62,594 bases of DNA, from positions 1 through 62,594 of the forward strand of contig CAAGBN010000079.1 in the NCBI GenBank assembly GCA_900768075.1, read 5' to 3'. Origin of the DNA: Clostridia bacterium. Lineage in GTDB: Bacteria; Bacillota; Clostridia; Oscillospirales; Acutalibacteraceae. The translations under genes were made by a program, and so were the position numbers. Below the pieces are notes generated by a model. It was given only the letters and a program-made list of their open reading frames with translations, made no database searches and was not told the DNA's origin. Below are positions 7,213 to 15,483 of the stretch, piece after piece (within the stretch, counting starts at the first letter, position 1; every line of letters begins with the position of its first letter).

Positions 7213-9642
7213 ATGTATAAATTTACAGGCTTTACAGAAAAAGCAAACCGTGCTCTCAACAGCGCTGTCGAAACAGCAGAAAATTTAGGACACACCTATG
7301 TGGGCAGTGAGCATCTGCTTTGCGGTATAGTAAAAGAAGCAGGCACTATAGCAACATCTCAGCTGTCTTCAAAGGGTATAACAGCCCAGAGTGTAGAGCA
7401 GGAAATCAGAAAAACTGTCGGTGTCGGTATTCCTACAGTGCTGACTCCTGATGATTTCACTCCGAGAAGCAAGCATATTATAGAGCTTTCGGTGTCGATA
7501 GCAGGCAAAGAAAATGCAGGCTATGTGGGTACTGAGCATATATTAACGGCTATTCTCAGTGAAGAGGACAGTTGTGCTTCTTATATAATTTCTCAGTTAG
7601 GACACAGCCCTCACAGCTTGCTTTCTGAAATAAACTCAGGTAAAGGTGTATATTCGTCAGCAAATTCAAGGAGCGCAAACAATAAAAAATCTGCAACTCC
7701 TACTCTCGATAAACATGGCTGTGATATAACAGAGAAAGCTCTGAGAGGCGAAATCGATCCTGTTATCGGCAGAGAAAAGGAAATTGAAAGAGTCATTGAA
7801 ATTCTCTCACGGCGCACAAAGAATAACCCATGTCTTATAGGTGAGCCGGGTGTAGGTAAAACAGCTATAGCTGAGGGACTTGCTCTTAAGATATCTCAGG
7901 GCGAGGTACCCGAGCTTCTGAGGGGCAAGCGTATAGTTTCTCTTGACCTTACAAGTATGGTGGCAGGTACCAAGTACCGTGGCGACTTTGAGGAGCGAAT
8001 CAAAACCTGCATTGAAGAAACAGTCAAAAGCAAGGATGTCATCCTCTTTATTGATGAGGTGCATAATCTTATCGGCACAGGCTCTGCCGAGGGTGCAGTT
8101 GATGCGGCTAATATACTCAAGCCCTCTCTTGCAAGAAGCGAGCTTCAGGTTATCGGTGCTACAACTATTGAGGAATACCGCAAATATATCGAAAAAGACA
8201 GTGCTCTTGAAAGACGCTTTCAATCAGTCAGAGTAGGTGAGCCTACAGCTGAGGAAACAGTAGAAATTCTAAAGGGGCTTCGAAGCAAATATGAAGCACA
8301 CCATAAGGTTAAAATCACAGATGAAGCCATAGCTTGTGCAACTAAAATGGCTGTAAGATATATTAGTGACAGATTTTTGCCTGATAAGGCAATAGACCTT
8401 ATAGACGAGGCTTGCTCGAAGGTCAGACTGAGATGCTTTACTATGCCACCCGAGGTTAAAGCAATAGAAGAAAAGCTCAAGTCGGTTACAGCCGAAAAGG
8501 CTGCTGCAATCAATTCTCAGGACTTTGAAGGAGCAGCAAGGCTTCGTGACAGAGAAAAAGAGCTTATGAGTGAGCTTACTGTCAGCAAAACTAATTGGAA
8601 AGAAAAATCATCTCACGGCTTTTCCGAGGTGACGGTGAAAGAAATTGCTCAGATTGTATCGGGCTGGACAGGCATACCTGTAAGTGAGATAACAGCCGAA
8701 GAAAGTCAGAAGCTTCTCAATCTTGAAAAGGTATTGCACGAAAGAATTGTCGGTCAGGAAAAAGCCGTTGAAGCCGTTGCAAGGGTAATAAGACGAAGCC
8801 GAAGCGGTCTGAAGGATCCGAAGCGTCCTATGGGCTCATTTATCTTTTCGGGACCTACGGGTGTGGGTAAAACTGAGCTTTGCAAGGCCTTGGGTCAGGC
8901 TATGTTCGGTGATGAGAATGCCGTCATCAGACTCGATATGAGCGAATATATGGAAAAACACAATGCCTCAAAATTAGTCGGCTCACCTCCCGGCTATGTA
9001 GGGTACGATGAGGGTGGACAGCTGACGGAAAAAATCAGACGAAAGCCTTACAGCATTGTTCTGTTTGATGAGATTGAAAAGGCGCATCCCGATGTTTTCA
9101 ATATGCTGCTGCAGATTCTTGATGACGGTATACTGACAGATTCCACAGGCAGAAAGGTTGACTTTAAAAATACAGTTATCATAATGACATCTAACCTTGG
9201 TGCCAAGCAGATAGCAGGTCAGAGCAAGGCAATAGGCTTTGGTGAGGACAGTGACAAAATCTCAGATGAAAAAATAAAGAGTGCTGTTATGGGTGAGCTT
9301 AAAAAGGCATTCAGACCTGAATTTTTAGGCAGAATAGATGAGGTGATTGTTTTCTCACAGCTGACCTCGGTTGAGATTGAAGAGATTGCAGGCAGAATGA
9401 TAGATACTCTTAAAGAAAGACTCAGATCAATGAACATCGAAATGAGCTTTGATGATGAAATCAAAGTCCTTGTTGCAAAGGCTGGCTTTGACCCTGTTTA
9501 CGGTGCGAGACCCTTGAGACGTGCACTGCAAAGCAAGGTTGAGGATATGCTGTCTCAGGAAATCCTTAGCGGAAAAATAGTTGCTGGTGAGAGATATATC
9601 TGCAAAGCAGAAAATGGCGAGGCAATAATTGTAAAAGAATAG
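7213..9642 (+). CDS. clpC: AAA+ unfoldase ClpC
   Basis: 809 residues; hexameric ATP-dependent unfoldase that feeds ClpP and handles McsB-marked substrates. Order: double Clp N-domain (~1-145), first AAA+ module with Walker A GEPGVGKT (~residue 214) and Walker B VILFIDEVHN, a middle domain with a UVR-like stretch (INSQDFEGAARLRDRE, ~residues 436-451) where McsA/MecA-type adaptors bind, and second AAA+ module with GPTGVGKTELCKALG and a complete C-terminal D2-small domain. AAGGAGG is 8 bases before the ATG. ClpP is not in the window. It is separated from mcsB by 177 bases of hairpins, which is unusual for this operon. Confidence 0.97.
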   Translation: MYKFTGFTEKANRALNSAVETAENLGHTYVGSEHLLCGIVKEAGTIATSQLSSKGITAQSVEQEIRKTVGVGIPTVLTPDDFTPRSKHIIELSVSIAGKENAGYVGTEHILTAILSEEDSCASYIISQLGHSPHSLLSEINSGKGVYSSANSRSANNKKSATPTLDKHGCDITEKALRGEIDPVIGREKEIERVIEILSRRTKNNPCLIGEPGVGKTAIAEGLALKISQGEVPELLRGKRIVSLDLTSMVAGTKYRGDFEERIKTCIEETVKSKDVILFIDEVHNLIGTGSAEGAVDAANILKPSLARSELQVIGATTIEEYRKYIEKDSALERRFQSVRVGEPTAEETVEILKGLRSKYEAHHKVKITDEAIACATKMAVRYISDRFLPDKAIDLIDEACSKVRLRCFTMPPEVKAIEEKLKSVTAEKAAAINSQDFEGAARLRDREKELMSELTVSKTNWKEKSSHGFSEVTVKEIAQIVSGWTGIPVSEITAEESQKLLNLEKVLHERIVGQEKAVEAVARVIRRSRSGLKDPKRPMGSFIFSGPTGVGKTELCKALGQAMFGDENAVIRLDMSEYMEKHNASKLVGSPPGYVGYDEGGQLTEKIRRKPYSIVLFDEIEKAHPDVFNMLLQILDDGILTDSTGRKVDFKNTVIIMTSNLGAKQIAGQSKAIGFGEDSDKISDEKIKSAVMGELKKAFRPEFLGRIDEVIVFSQLTSVEIEEIAGRMIDTLKERLRSMNIEMSFDDEIKVLVAKAGFDPVYGARPLRRALQSKVEDMLSQEILSGKIVAGERYICKAENGEAIIVKE

Positions 9643-9664
9643 AAGGGTCCACATCATTAACAAT

Positions 9665-9694
9665 AAAAACCGAGTTGATTACAACTCGGTTTTT
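9665..9694. terminator. Bidirectional terminator between clpC and tspO-like gene
   Basis: AAAAACCGAGTT (9665-9676) pairs with AACTCGGTTTTT (9683-9694); U-runs on both strands fit the convergent genes. Confidence 0.9.
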
Positions 9695-9721
9695 GTTATA
9701 GTATCAAGCTTTATTGTACCC

Positions 9722-10201
9722 TTATTTGTTAAGCAACCACACCATAAGGTTAAGATAAGAAGCAAAGGTAACCCAAAGAAGATATGGAATCTGCAGATAG
9801 GCGGCAAGCTTATCGCTCTTGCTGAAAGATATAATCATAAGCAGTATGAGTAGCCATAAAATTATCAGCCATATAAAAGCAAAGCCGTAGGCCTGAAGAT
9901 TAAAAAACAGTATGCTCCATATAAAGTTAAAGGTAAGCTGAAGAATGTATATTCTGAGACCCTGCACCTTGTTTTTACTGTCGGGAGACAGCCATATACG
10001 AGCAGCACTGATACCCATAAGAATAAACAGTATTGTCCACACAATGGGAAAAACTATCTCAGGAGGAGTCAGAGCGGGCTTTTGTACTGCTCTGTAATTG
10101 TCCATCCCCATATTCGTCAGCAGTGCCGATACTCCACCTGTGATTAGAGCCAAGGCAAGGGATACTGCATAAGGCTTAAGCTTACTTTTATCTGTATTCA
10201 T
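9722..10201 (-). CDS. TspO/MBR family membrane protein
   Basis: 159 residues with five hydrophobic segments, the TspO/peripheral benzodiazepine-receptor fold. The family signatures are visible: KPALTPPEIVFPIVWTILFILMG, broken as KPALTPPEIVFP and WTILFILMG, and the aromatic-rich FNFIWSILFF. TspO proteins bind porphyrins and other hydrophobic ligands; the role in anaerobes is unclear. Upstream in-frame GTG (10210) and ATG (10207) are too close to the weak GGGTG site, so I chose ATG 10201. Confidence 0.85.
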   Translation of the reverse strand: MNTDKSKLKPYAVSLALALITGGVSALLTNMGMDNYRAVQKPALTPPEIVFPIVWTILFILMGISAARIWLSPDSKNKVQGLRIYILQLTFNFIWSILFFNLQAYGFAFIWLIILWLLILLMIISFSKSDKLAAYLQIPYLLWVTFASYLNLMVWLLNK

Positions 10202-10280
10202 TTTCATCACCCGTTATATTATATGTGAAAAAATATGAATTATGATTTTCGGCTTTTATCCTGTATCTTATTTTAAACTG

Positions 10281-10781
10281 TTAATCCCAGCTGTATTTTG
10301 TGAGCTGACCCTGACATAAAAGCTCGGGGAAGCCCCACTGACGAAGAACCTCATATGTTGCAATAGCGACAGTATTTGAAAGGTTAAGGCTTCGTGCATC
10401 GCCTATCATAGGCATACGAAGACAGGTATCGGGATTATCCTTAAGCAATGCTTCGGGTAAGCCTGCATCTTCTCTGCCAAAAACTATATATGCATTTTCA
10501 GGGAAAGATACATCAGAATATATATGCTGACCCTTTGTGGTGAAATAGAAAAACTTTCCGTCTTTGTTCTTATCAAAAAAGTCCTGAAGACTGTCGTAAT
10601 AGGTGATATCCAGAAGATACCAGTAATCAAGACCTGCTCTTTTTAATTTTTTATCGTCAACGGTGAAGCCCATTGGCTTTACAAGGTGAAGAGCGGCTCC
10701 TGTTGCTGCGCAGGTACGGGCGATGTTGCCTGTATTCTGAGGTATCTGCGGCTCCACAAGAACAATATTAAGCTTAGACAT
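10281..10781 (-). CDS. trmL: tRNA (cytidine/uridine-34 2'-O)-methyltransferase TrmL
   Basis: 166 residues, the minimal SPOUT enzyme that methylates the wobble ribose of tRNA-Leu, using SAM as a knotted dimer. Signatures: EPQIPQNTGNIARTCAA at the start, KRAGLDYW, FGREDAGLP and RSLNLSNTVAIATYE (the knot). GGGAGG precedes the ATG. It stands alone on the minus strand. Confidence 0.94.
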   Translation of the reverse strand: MSKLNIVLVEPQIPQNTGNIARTCAATGAALHLVKPMGFTVDDKKLKRAGLDYWYLLDITYYDSLQDFFDKNKDGKFFYFTTKGQHIYSDVSFPENAYIVFGREDAGLPEALLKDNPDTCLRMPMIGDARSLNLSNTVAIATYEVLRQWGFPELLCQGQLTKYSWD

Positions 10782-10934
10782 AGTATGCCTCCCAAAATGA
10801 ACTATGTAGCATTATATCACCTATTGACATAAATTGAAATATAAATGTAAAAATTTATGCAGTATAAATTTAACTCAGATATAAAAAATATAGTTGTCCG
10901 TTGCAGGACAAAAAAATAACGGGAGAGAAAAGCT

Positions 10935-11111
10935 ATGATGAAAAGCGTTATGACAGGCATCGGAATAGGTATGGCTGTCGGCGGTGCTACGGCATATTTA
11001 AAAGGTGCTATGGCAGGCAGTATGATGAGACGAAACGCAAGAAAAACTGTCCGTAAGGCTATGAAGAATATGGATGCCTTTATGGGCGACGTAAAGTATA
11101 TGTTTAAGTAA
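10935..11111 (+). CDS. Glycine/alanine-rich 58-residue membrane miniprotein
   Basis: MMKSVMTGIGIGMAVGGATA begins a Gly-spaced hydrophobic helix that resembles a glycine zipper, followed by a basic tail with RRNARKTVRKAMKNM. GGGAGAG lies upstream of the ATG. This resembles small YtxH-like or DUF3918-like proteins, but I do not recognise it firmly. It precedes the deacetylase lipoprotein gene by 57 bases on the same strand and may be transcribed with it. Confidence 0.6.
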   Translation: MMKSVMTGIGIGMAVGGATAYLKGAMAGSMMRRNARKTVRKAMKNMDAFMGDVKYMFK

Positions 11112-11168
11112 TTCACAACTCATATCGGTGGGCAAGAGCTTGCCGAGTTACATAAAGGGGTTGTTAAT

Positions 11169-12161
11169 ATGAAAAAAATCAGCTGTATTTTAATTGCAGT
11201 TATCTTAAGTCTGAGCTTCAGTGCCTGTGGTGGCAACAATGCTTCTGAAAGACAGGTCTATCCCACGTACTCTGCCGGGGACACCACAACAACGCAGAGT
11301 CTTATAGATACACCTGAAATTATGGAATCCACTGTTATTGACAAAGAAAATGCCGAAAAGTCAGAGAGTATGATTATAAAGGGCAACACAGATAAAAGCA
11401 GTAAATCAGGCCTTAGTGCTTTGCCAAAGGTATCCTATGAAGTATCTGACCCTGATAACAGCAGAGGTCTTCCGACTAAAAAAATAAGCCATTCTCACGG
11501 CCCTGCCAGCGGAGGAGTGGTGCATCATACAGTACTCGATATGCAGAAAACCTTTGATAAATACGGTGCATTTGCAGTTGATACCTCAGGTGAAAAGGTG
11601 CTGTATCTGACCTTTGACTGCGGATATGAATATGAAAACCTTACAAGCAAAGTGCTTGATGTGCTGAAAGAAAAGGGTGTTACGGCTACATTTTTCTGCA
11701 CCTTAGACCATATAAAAAAGGAAACTGACCTTATTGCAAGAATGATAAAAGAGGGGCATATTGTGGGCAATCACTCAACAACACATCCCTCATTTGCCAA
11801 TATAAGCAGAGAGAAAATGGCTGAAGAAATAGAAGAAACCGAAAATTATCTTCGTGAAAACTTCGGCTATGCGGCAAAATATTTCCGCTTTCCTGCAGGC
11901 GAGTACAATGAGAGTGCTCTTGAGCTGATTTCGGGTCTCGGCTACAGCAGTGTTTTCTGGTCAGTGGCATATGATGATTGGGATACATCAAAGGTCAGAG
12001 GCAAGGATTATGCCATTGAAAAGGTTATGTCAAGACTTCATCCGGGTGCAGTTATACTTCTGCACAGTGTATCAAAGGACAATGCCGAAGCCCTTGGAGA
12101 GATTATTGACAGAGCGAGAGCTGAGGGGTATAGGTTTGAGTCAATTATGAGTTATAAGTAG
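11169..12161 (+). CDS. Polysaccharide deacetylase lipoprotein (PdaA-like)
   Basis: 330 residues. A lipoprotein signal ends at the lipobox LSFSAC (Cys ~19), so it should be anchored outside the membrane. Residues ~130-325 are a NodB-homology carbohydrate esterase 4 domain: TFDCGYE holds the catalytic Asp with Cys in place of the usual second Asp, as in PdaA, HSTTHP is the metal-binding His pair, RFPAGEYN is motif 3 and LLHSV motif 5. PdaA-type enzymes deacetylate N-acetylmuramic acid during cortex muramic-lactam formation, so a spore or wall role is likely but not proven. A two-hairpin repeat follows the stop. Confidence 0.88.
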   Translation: MKKISCILIAVILSLSFSACGGNNASERQVYPTYSAGDTTTTQSLIDTPEIMESTVIDKENAEKSESMIIKGNTDKSSKSGLSALPKVSYEVSDPDNSRGLPTKKISHSHGPASGGVVHHTVLDMQKTFDKYGAFAVDTSGEKVLYLTFDCGYEYENLTSKVLDVLKEKGVTATFFCTLDHIKKETDLIARMIKEGHIVGNHSTTHPSFANISREKMAEEIEETENYLRENFGYAAKYFRFPAGEYNESALELISGLGYSSVFWSVAYDDWDTSKVRGKDYAIEKVMSRLHPGAVILLHSVSKDNAEALGEIIDRARAEGYRFESIMSYK

Positions 12162-12164
12162 ACA

Positions 12165-12229
12165 ACATCGCGTTTTTGGTTACTTTTTGGGCGATAGCAA
12201 AAAGTAACGCCACGCGGCGAGCGAGTGTG
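12165..12229 (+). repeat. GGCGA-loop two-hairpin 3' element, copy 1
   Basis: Begins 3 bases after the deacetylase stop, in its sense. Stem 1 GTTACTTTTT (12179-12188)/AAAAAGTAAC (12199-12208) around GGGCGATAGC; stem 2 CGC (12213-12215)/GCG (12221-12223) around GGCGA, with flanking CA/TG pairing. The leader is CATCGCGTTTTTG. Confidence 0.9.
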
Positions 12230-12311
12230 TGAAACTATTACAATTACTCTTTTCTGTATCTAAATAAAAAAGTAGCAGAACAAAAATCTGCTACTTTATC
12301 TTTTTTATATT

Positions 12312-12369
12312 GCCCTCGCCGGGCGGGCGTCACTTTTGCCGGCGTACAAAAGTGACACAAATCACGCTG
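12312..12369 (-). repeat. GGCGA-loop two-hairpin 3' element, copy 2
   Basis: Starts at the base after the GH95 stop codon and is read on the minus strand, like that gene. Stem 1 GTCACTTTTG (12356-12347)/CAAAAGTGAC (12338-12329); stem 2 GCCC (12324-12321)/GGGC (12315-12312) around GGCGA. Stem 1 differs from copy 1 by compensated pairs. Confidence 0.88.
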
Positions 12370-14826
12370 TTATATAAATTTATAGCTCTTGCCCTTTTCG
12401 GTCATAAACTTGGTTACTCCGTCTTCGAAGCTTGTTTCAAGCTCATTGCCGTCTTCGTCGTAAACAATCATAACCTTGCCGTCATATTTAAGTCTGCATT
12501 CACCGCCGAGATTTGATCTGACAGAAGCATCCTTGAGCTTGTTGTCCTTCCACTTGAGGCTCACTTCAAAATTGCCTCTTGCCATAAGACCACTGACTTC
12601 ACCGCCATGCCAGCTTTCAGGCAGTGCAGGAAGCACCTGAATGTAATCTCCGTGGCTCTGTAAAAGCATTTCGCATATACCTGCAAGAAGACCGAAGTTG
12701 CCGTCAATCTGGAAGGGAGGATGTGTACCGAAGAGGTTTTTGAGAATAGTAGATTTGATGATCTGCTCTACGATTTCATCACAGTCATTACCCTTGTGAA
12801 GACGTGCATAGCTGAGAAGTCTTATAGCGAGACCCCAGCCTGTACTCTTGTTGCCTCTGTCCTTGAGGGTTGTCAGTGCTGCCGAAGCAAGCTTTTCGTT
12901 GTCGGGAGTAATCTGTCTGAAGGGATACAGTGACAGCAGATGTGAAATATGTCTGTGCTTGCGCTGAACATCCTTGCCGTAGAAGCCTCGCATAAAGAAG
13001 CTGTCTTCGTCGTACCACTCTTTGATCTGACCCCATTTACCGATATGTAAGGGCTTCAGACGTACTATCTGCTCTTTTACTGTAGAAATAAGCTCTTCAT
13101 TGACCTCGTTGCTATAGCCTGCATTTTTCAGGTACTCTGCCGCTGACAGTAAATCTTCATAAAGATTATAGATAATGCACTGGTCGTAGGTATTACCTGC
13201 TGCAACGGGACCGTGCTCAGGTGAATAACCAGGCGAGCATACGAGTCTGCCGGAGTGCTTGTCCTCTATGAGAAGCTTTGTCCACATAAGAGCACATTCT
13301 TCCATTGTGGGATAGATGTCGCTTCTGAGCTTTTCTATGTCTCTTGTGAAAAGGAAGTAGTCATACATACCCTGAATTGCCCATGCTCCGTTAGTCGGTG
13401 CCCAACCCCAACGCCATTCACTGCCGGGACCTACAAAGCCCAAGGGTGTGACCATAGTATGAATCATAAAGCCTGTTGCCTTATCAAGGTCAGGTGTGCC
13501 GTCAGCCTTGTCTTCACCGATGCCGAGGGTTTTGTTGGCAATAAGTCTGCCGGGCTTTCTCAGTGAGTTGACAAAGTCGATATAGGGCAGTGCTGTCTCT
13601 GCAAGGTTAGCCACATAAGCGGGCCAATAGTTCATCTGCACATTTACATTAAAGTGATAGTCGCAGCACCAGGGGGGATTGTTCTTGGCATTCCATATGC
13701 CCTGAAGGTTTGCAGGCAGTGAGCCGTCACGTGATGATGCAATGAGAAGATATCTTGCATACTGGAAAAGAAGAGTGATAAGATTTCTCTTGTATTCGCC
13801 CTTTTTGTCGAAGCGGTTAAGAAGAAAATCTGTTGCCATAATGTGGTCGCCCTCTTCAAGGCTGAACTTCACTCTGTCATAAAGAGGCTTATAATCATTG
13901 AGATGACTTCTGTAAAGCTCACCGAAGGTTTTTTCTGCGGCAGAGTCCACACAGCTTAAAGCCTTCTCAAGAGGATCGGTATCGCTGAAATATTCGGGGA
14001 ATGAGTTTATGTAGTTTGTGGCAAGAGATGCGATGATGATAACCGACTCAGAATCCCTGATTCTGATGTGACCGTCAGCTGTTTCTGTGATTTCACCGTC
14101 GGTGATAAACTTAAATGCACCGCCGTACTTCATAGCGTTGGCATCGGCACTTGCCTTTGCATCGGTGCCTACGTTACCCATAACTGTACCGCTGACAGTG
14201 ATTATGCCGTTTTCGGCTTTGCTGATGCCTTTCTGGTCCGATACAAAATATGCATCCATATTGAGCTTTGCGGGTACAGTTTCTTTTACCTTGCCTTTAT
14301 TTTTGTCGTTACCGTTTGAAGGGGGTTCCTTGGTTTCAGCCTGAATTCTGCCGACGAAAACATTGTCGGGATAGCTGATAAAATAGTGACGGGTAAACTG
14401 TGAGTTATCAATACGGTATGTAACCATAGCTGAAGCTGTGTCAAGCTCAAGGTCGCGGGTGTATTTATCCTTTTCACCCTTATGGTCAAATGACATATAG
14501 AGGTTACCGAAGGACTGATAGTTGCCGAAACCTGTCATATCACCCTCTAAGTTTTTCATTTTAGCTGTAGCTTCCTTAACGTTGCCGTTGCCGAGAAGAG
14601 TCTGAAGCTCACGTAATGCCTCACCTTTATCGTCTTTCTTTACACCGTAGTTGAAGCCCTCAACATCCTTGCCGCCTGACCAGAGAGTTTTTTCGTTGAA
14701 GTGTATAAGCTCACACTCCATACCGCCGAAAACCTTGGCGCCGATTTTGCCGTTACCTAAGGGGAGTGCTTCGTTTTCCCAACCGTAATAGCTCATATTT
14801 GCAGGCTCTTTATAGCATAAAAACAT
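12370..14826 (-). CDS. GH95-family glycoside hydrolase (alpha-L-fucosidase type)
   Basis: 818 residues. The N-terminal beta-domain starts WENEALPLGNGKIGA and is followed by FNEKTLWSGG, both typical of GH95 enzymes, which remove alpha-1,2-linked L-fucose (or L-galactose) by inversion. The (alpha/alpha)6 barrel includes LQGIWNAKNNPPWCCDYH and NVQMNYWPAYVANL, the substrate cleft with the Asn-Asp catalytic region, and PPFQIDGNFG further on. There is no signal peptide, so it should be cytoplasmic and act on imported glycans. GAGGTG precedes the ATG. Substrate linkage cannot be told from sequence alone. Confidence 0.88.
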   Translation of the reverse strand: MFLCYKEPANMSYYGWENEALPLGNGKIGAKVFGGMECELIHFNEKTLWSGGKDVEGFNYGVKKDDKGEALRELQTLLGNGNVKEATAKMKNLEGDMTGFGNYQSFGNLYMSFDHKGEKDKYTRDLELDTASAMVTYRIDNSQFTRHYFISYPDNVFVGRIQAETKEPPSNGNDKNKGKVKETVPAKLNMDAYFVSDQKGISKAENGIITVSGTVMGNVGTDAKASADANAMKYGGAFKFITDGEITETADGHIRIRDSESVIIIASLATNYINSFPEYFSDTDPLEKALSCVDSAAEKTFGELYRSHLNDYKPLYDRVKFSLEEGDHIMATDFLLNRFDKKGEYKRNLITLLFQYARYLLIASSRDGSLPANLQGIWNAKNNPPWCCDYHFNVNVQMNYWPAYVANLAETALPYIDFVNSLRKPGRLIANKTLGIGEDKADGTPDLDKATGFMIHTMVTPLGFVGPGSEWRWGWAPTNGAWAIQGMYDYFLFTRDIEKLRSDIYPTMEECALMWTKLLIEDKHSGRLVCSPGYSPEHGPVAAGNTYDQCIIYNLYEDLLSAAEYLKNAGYSNEVNEELISTVKEQIVRLKPLHIGKWGQIKEWYDEDSFFMRGFYGKDVQRKHRHISHLLSLYPFRQITPDNEKLASAALTTLKDRGNKSTGWGLAIRLLSYARLHKGNDCDEIVEQIIKSTILKNLFGTHPPFQIDGNFGLLAGICEMLLQSHGDYIQVLPALPESWHGGEVSGLMARGNFEVSLKWKDNKLKDASVRSNLGGECRLKYDGKVMIVYDEDGNELETSFEDGVTKFMTEKGKSYKFI

Positions 14827-14859
14827 AATGTCACCTCGAAATTAATATTACAATTAACT

Positions 14860-14888
14860 ATTATAGCTTTTGTCAGAGCGATAGTCAA
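14860..14888 (-). promoter_or_regulatory. SigA-type promoter of the GH95 gene
   Basis: On the minus strand TTGACT (14888-14883) and TATAAT (14865-14860), spacing 17, ~40 bases before the ATG. Confidence 0.8.
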
Positions 14889-14959
14889 GTGTACAGGGCA
14901 GAGCTTTATATAATTGGCTGCAAACATATAAAAAATATGAAGAAAACCTCAATAATAAA

Positions 14960-14988
14960 TTGATTTTTTTATATTTGTGTGGTAATAT
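14960..14988 (+). promoter_or_regulatory. SigA-type promoter of the DUF1934-argS unit
   Basis: TTGATT (14960-14965), 17-base spacer, TAATAT (14983-14988). No T-box leader is present between it and the genes. Confidence 0.6.
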
Positions 14989-15028
14989 ATATTATGTATA
15001 TTTGTATTCACATTGAAAGGGCAGAAAA

Positions 15029-15478
15029 ATGAACTGCAATTATCTCATTAAAGTCAGATCCGTCAATATTGTTGAGGGTGACAAAACCGAAAATGAAGTT
15101 ATAACTCACGCTGATTTTTCTTTGACAGATAACGGTTATCGTCTCAGCTATAAGGAAGAAAAGCAGGGCGTGAATGAAGAAACTCATATCACTGTCACAG
15201 ACGGCAAAAAGGTTGAAATAAAGCGATATGCTGAAATTGAAACGGATATGACAATTGAAGTGGGAATAAGACATCTGTCATATCACCGTTTGCCCTTCGG
15301 TGAATTCAGCCTGGATATTGTGGGAGAGAAAATTACCTCAGAGATTACTGATGAGGGCGTTAAGCTTTACTTTTCCTATAAGACTTTTTCAGGCGGTGAA
15401 GCCCTTGGTAAAGCCGAGTTTGATATGACTGTCAGACGTAAAGGCAAAATCACGGGTAACTTTTTAAGAGAGGAATAA
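15029..15478 (+). CDS. DUF1934 (YwiB-like) beta-barrel protein
   Basis: 149 residues, soluble, beta-rich, with alternating charged strands (FSLTDNGYRLSYKEE). DUF1934 proteins have a lipocalin-like barrel with no known function. The call rests on the pattern and on its place: as in Bacillus (ywiB-argS) it lies immediately upstream of argS, 5 bases before its start. AAAGGG precedes the ATG. Confidence 0.75.
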   Translation: MNCNYLIKVRSVNIVEGDKTENEVITHADFSLTDNGYRLSYKEEKQGVNEETHITVTDGKKVEIKRYAEIETDMTIEVGIRHLSYHRLPFGEFSLDIVGEKITSEITDEGVKLYFSYKTFSGGEALGKAEFDMTVRRKGKITGNFLREE

Positions 15479-15483
15479 TAAAA

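Noticed and set aside
14827..15028. T-box leader for argS
   Set aside because: No specifier stem, T-box sequence or terminator/antiterminator pair; the DUF1934 gene lies between promoter and argS.
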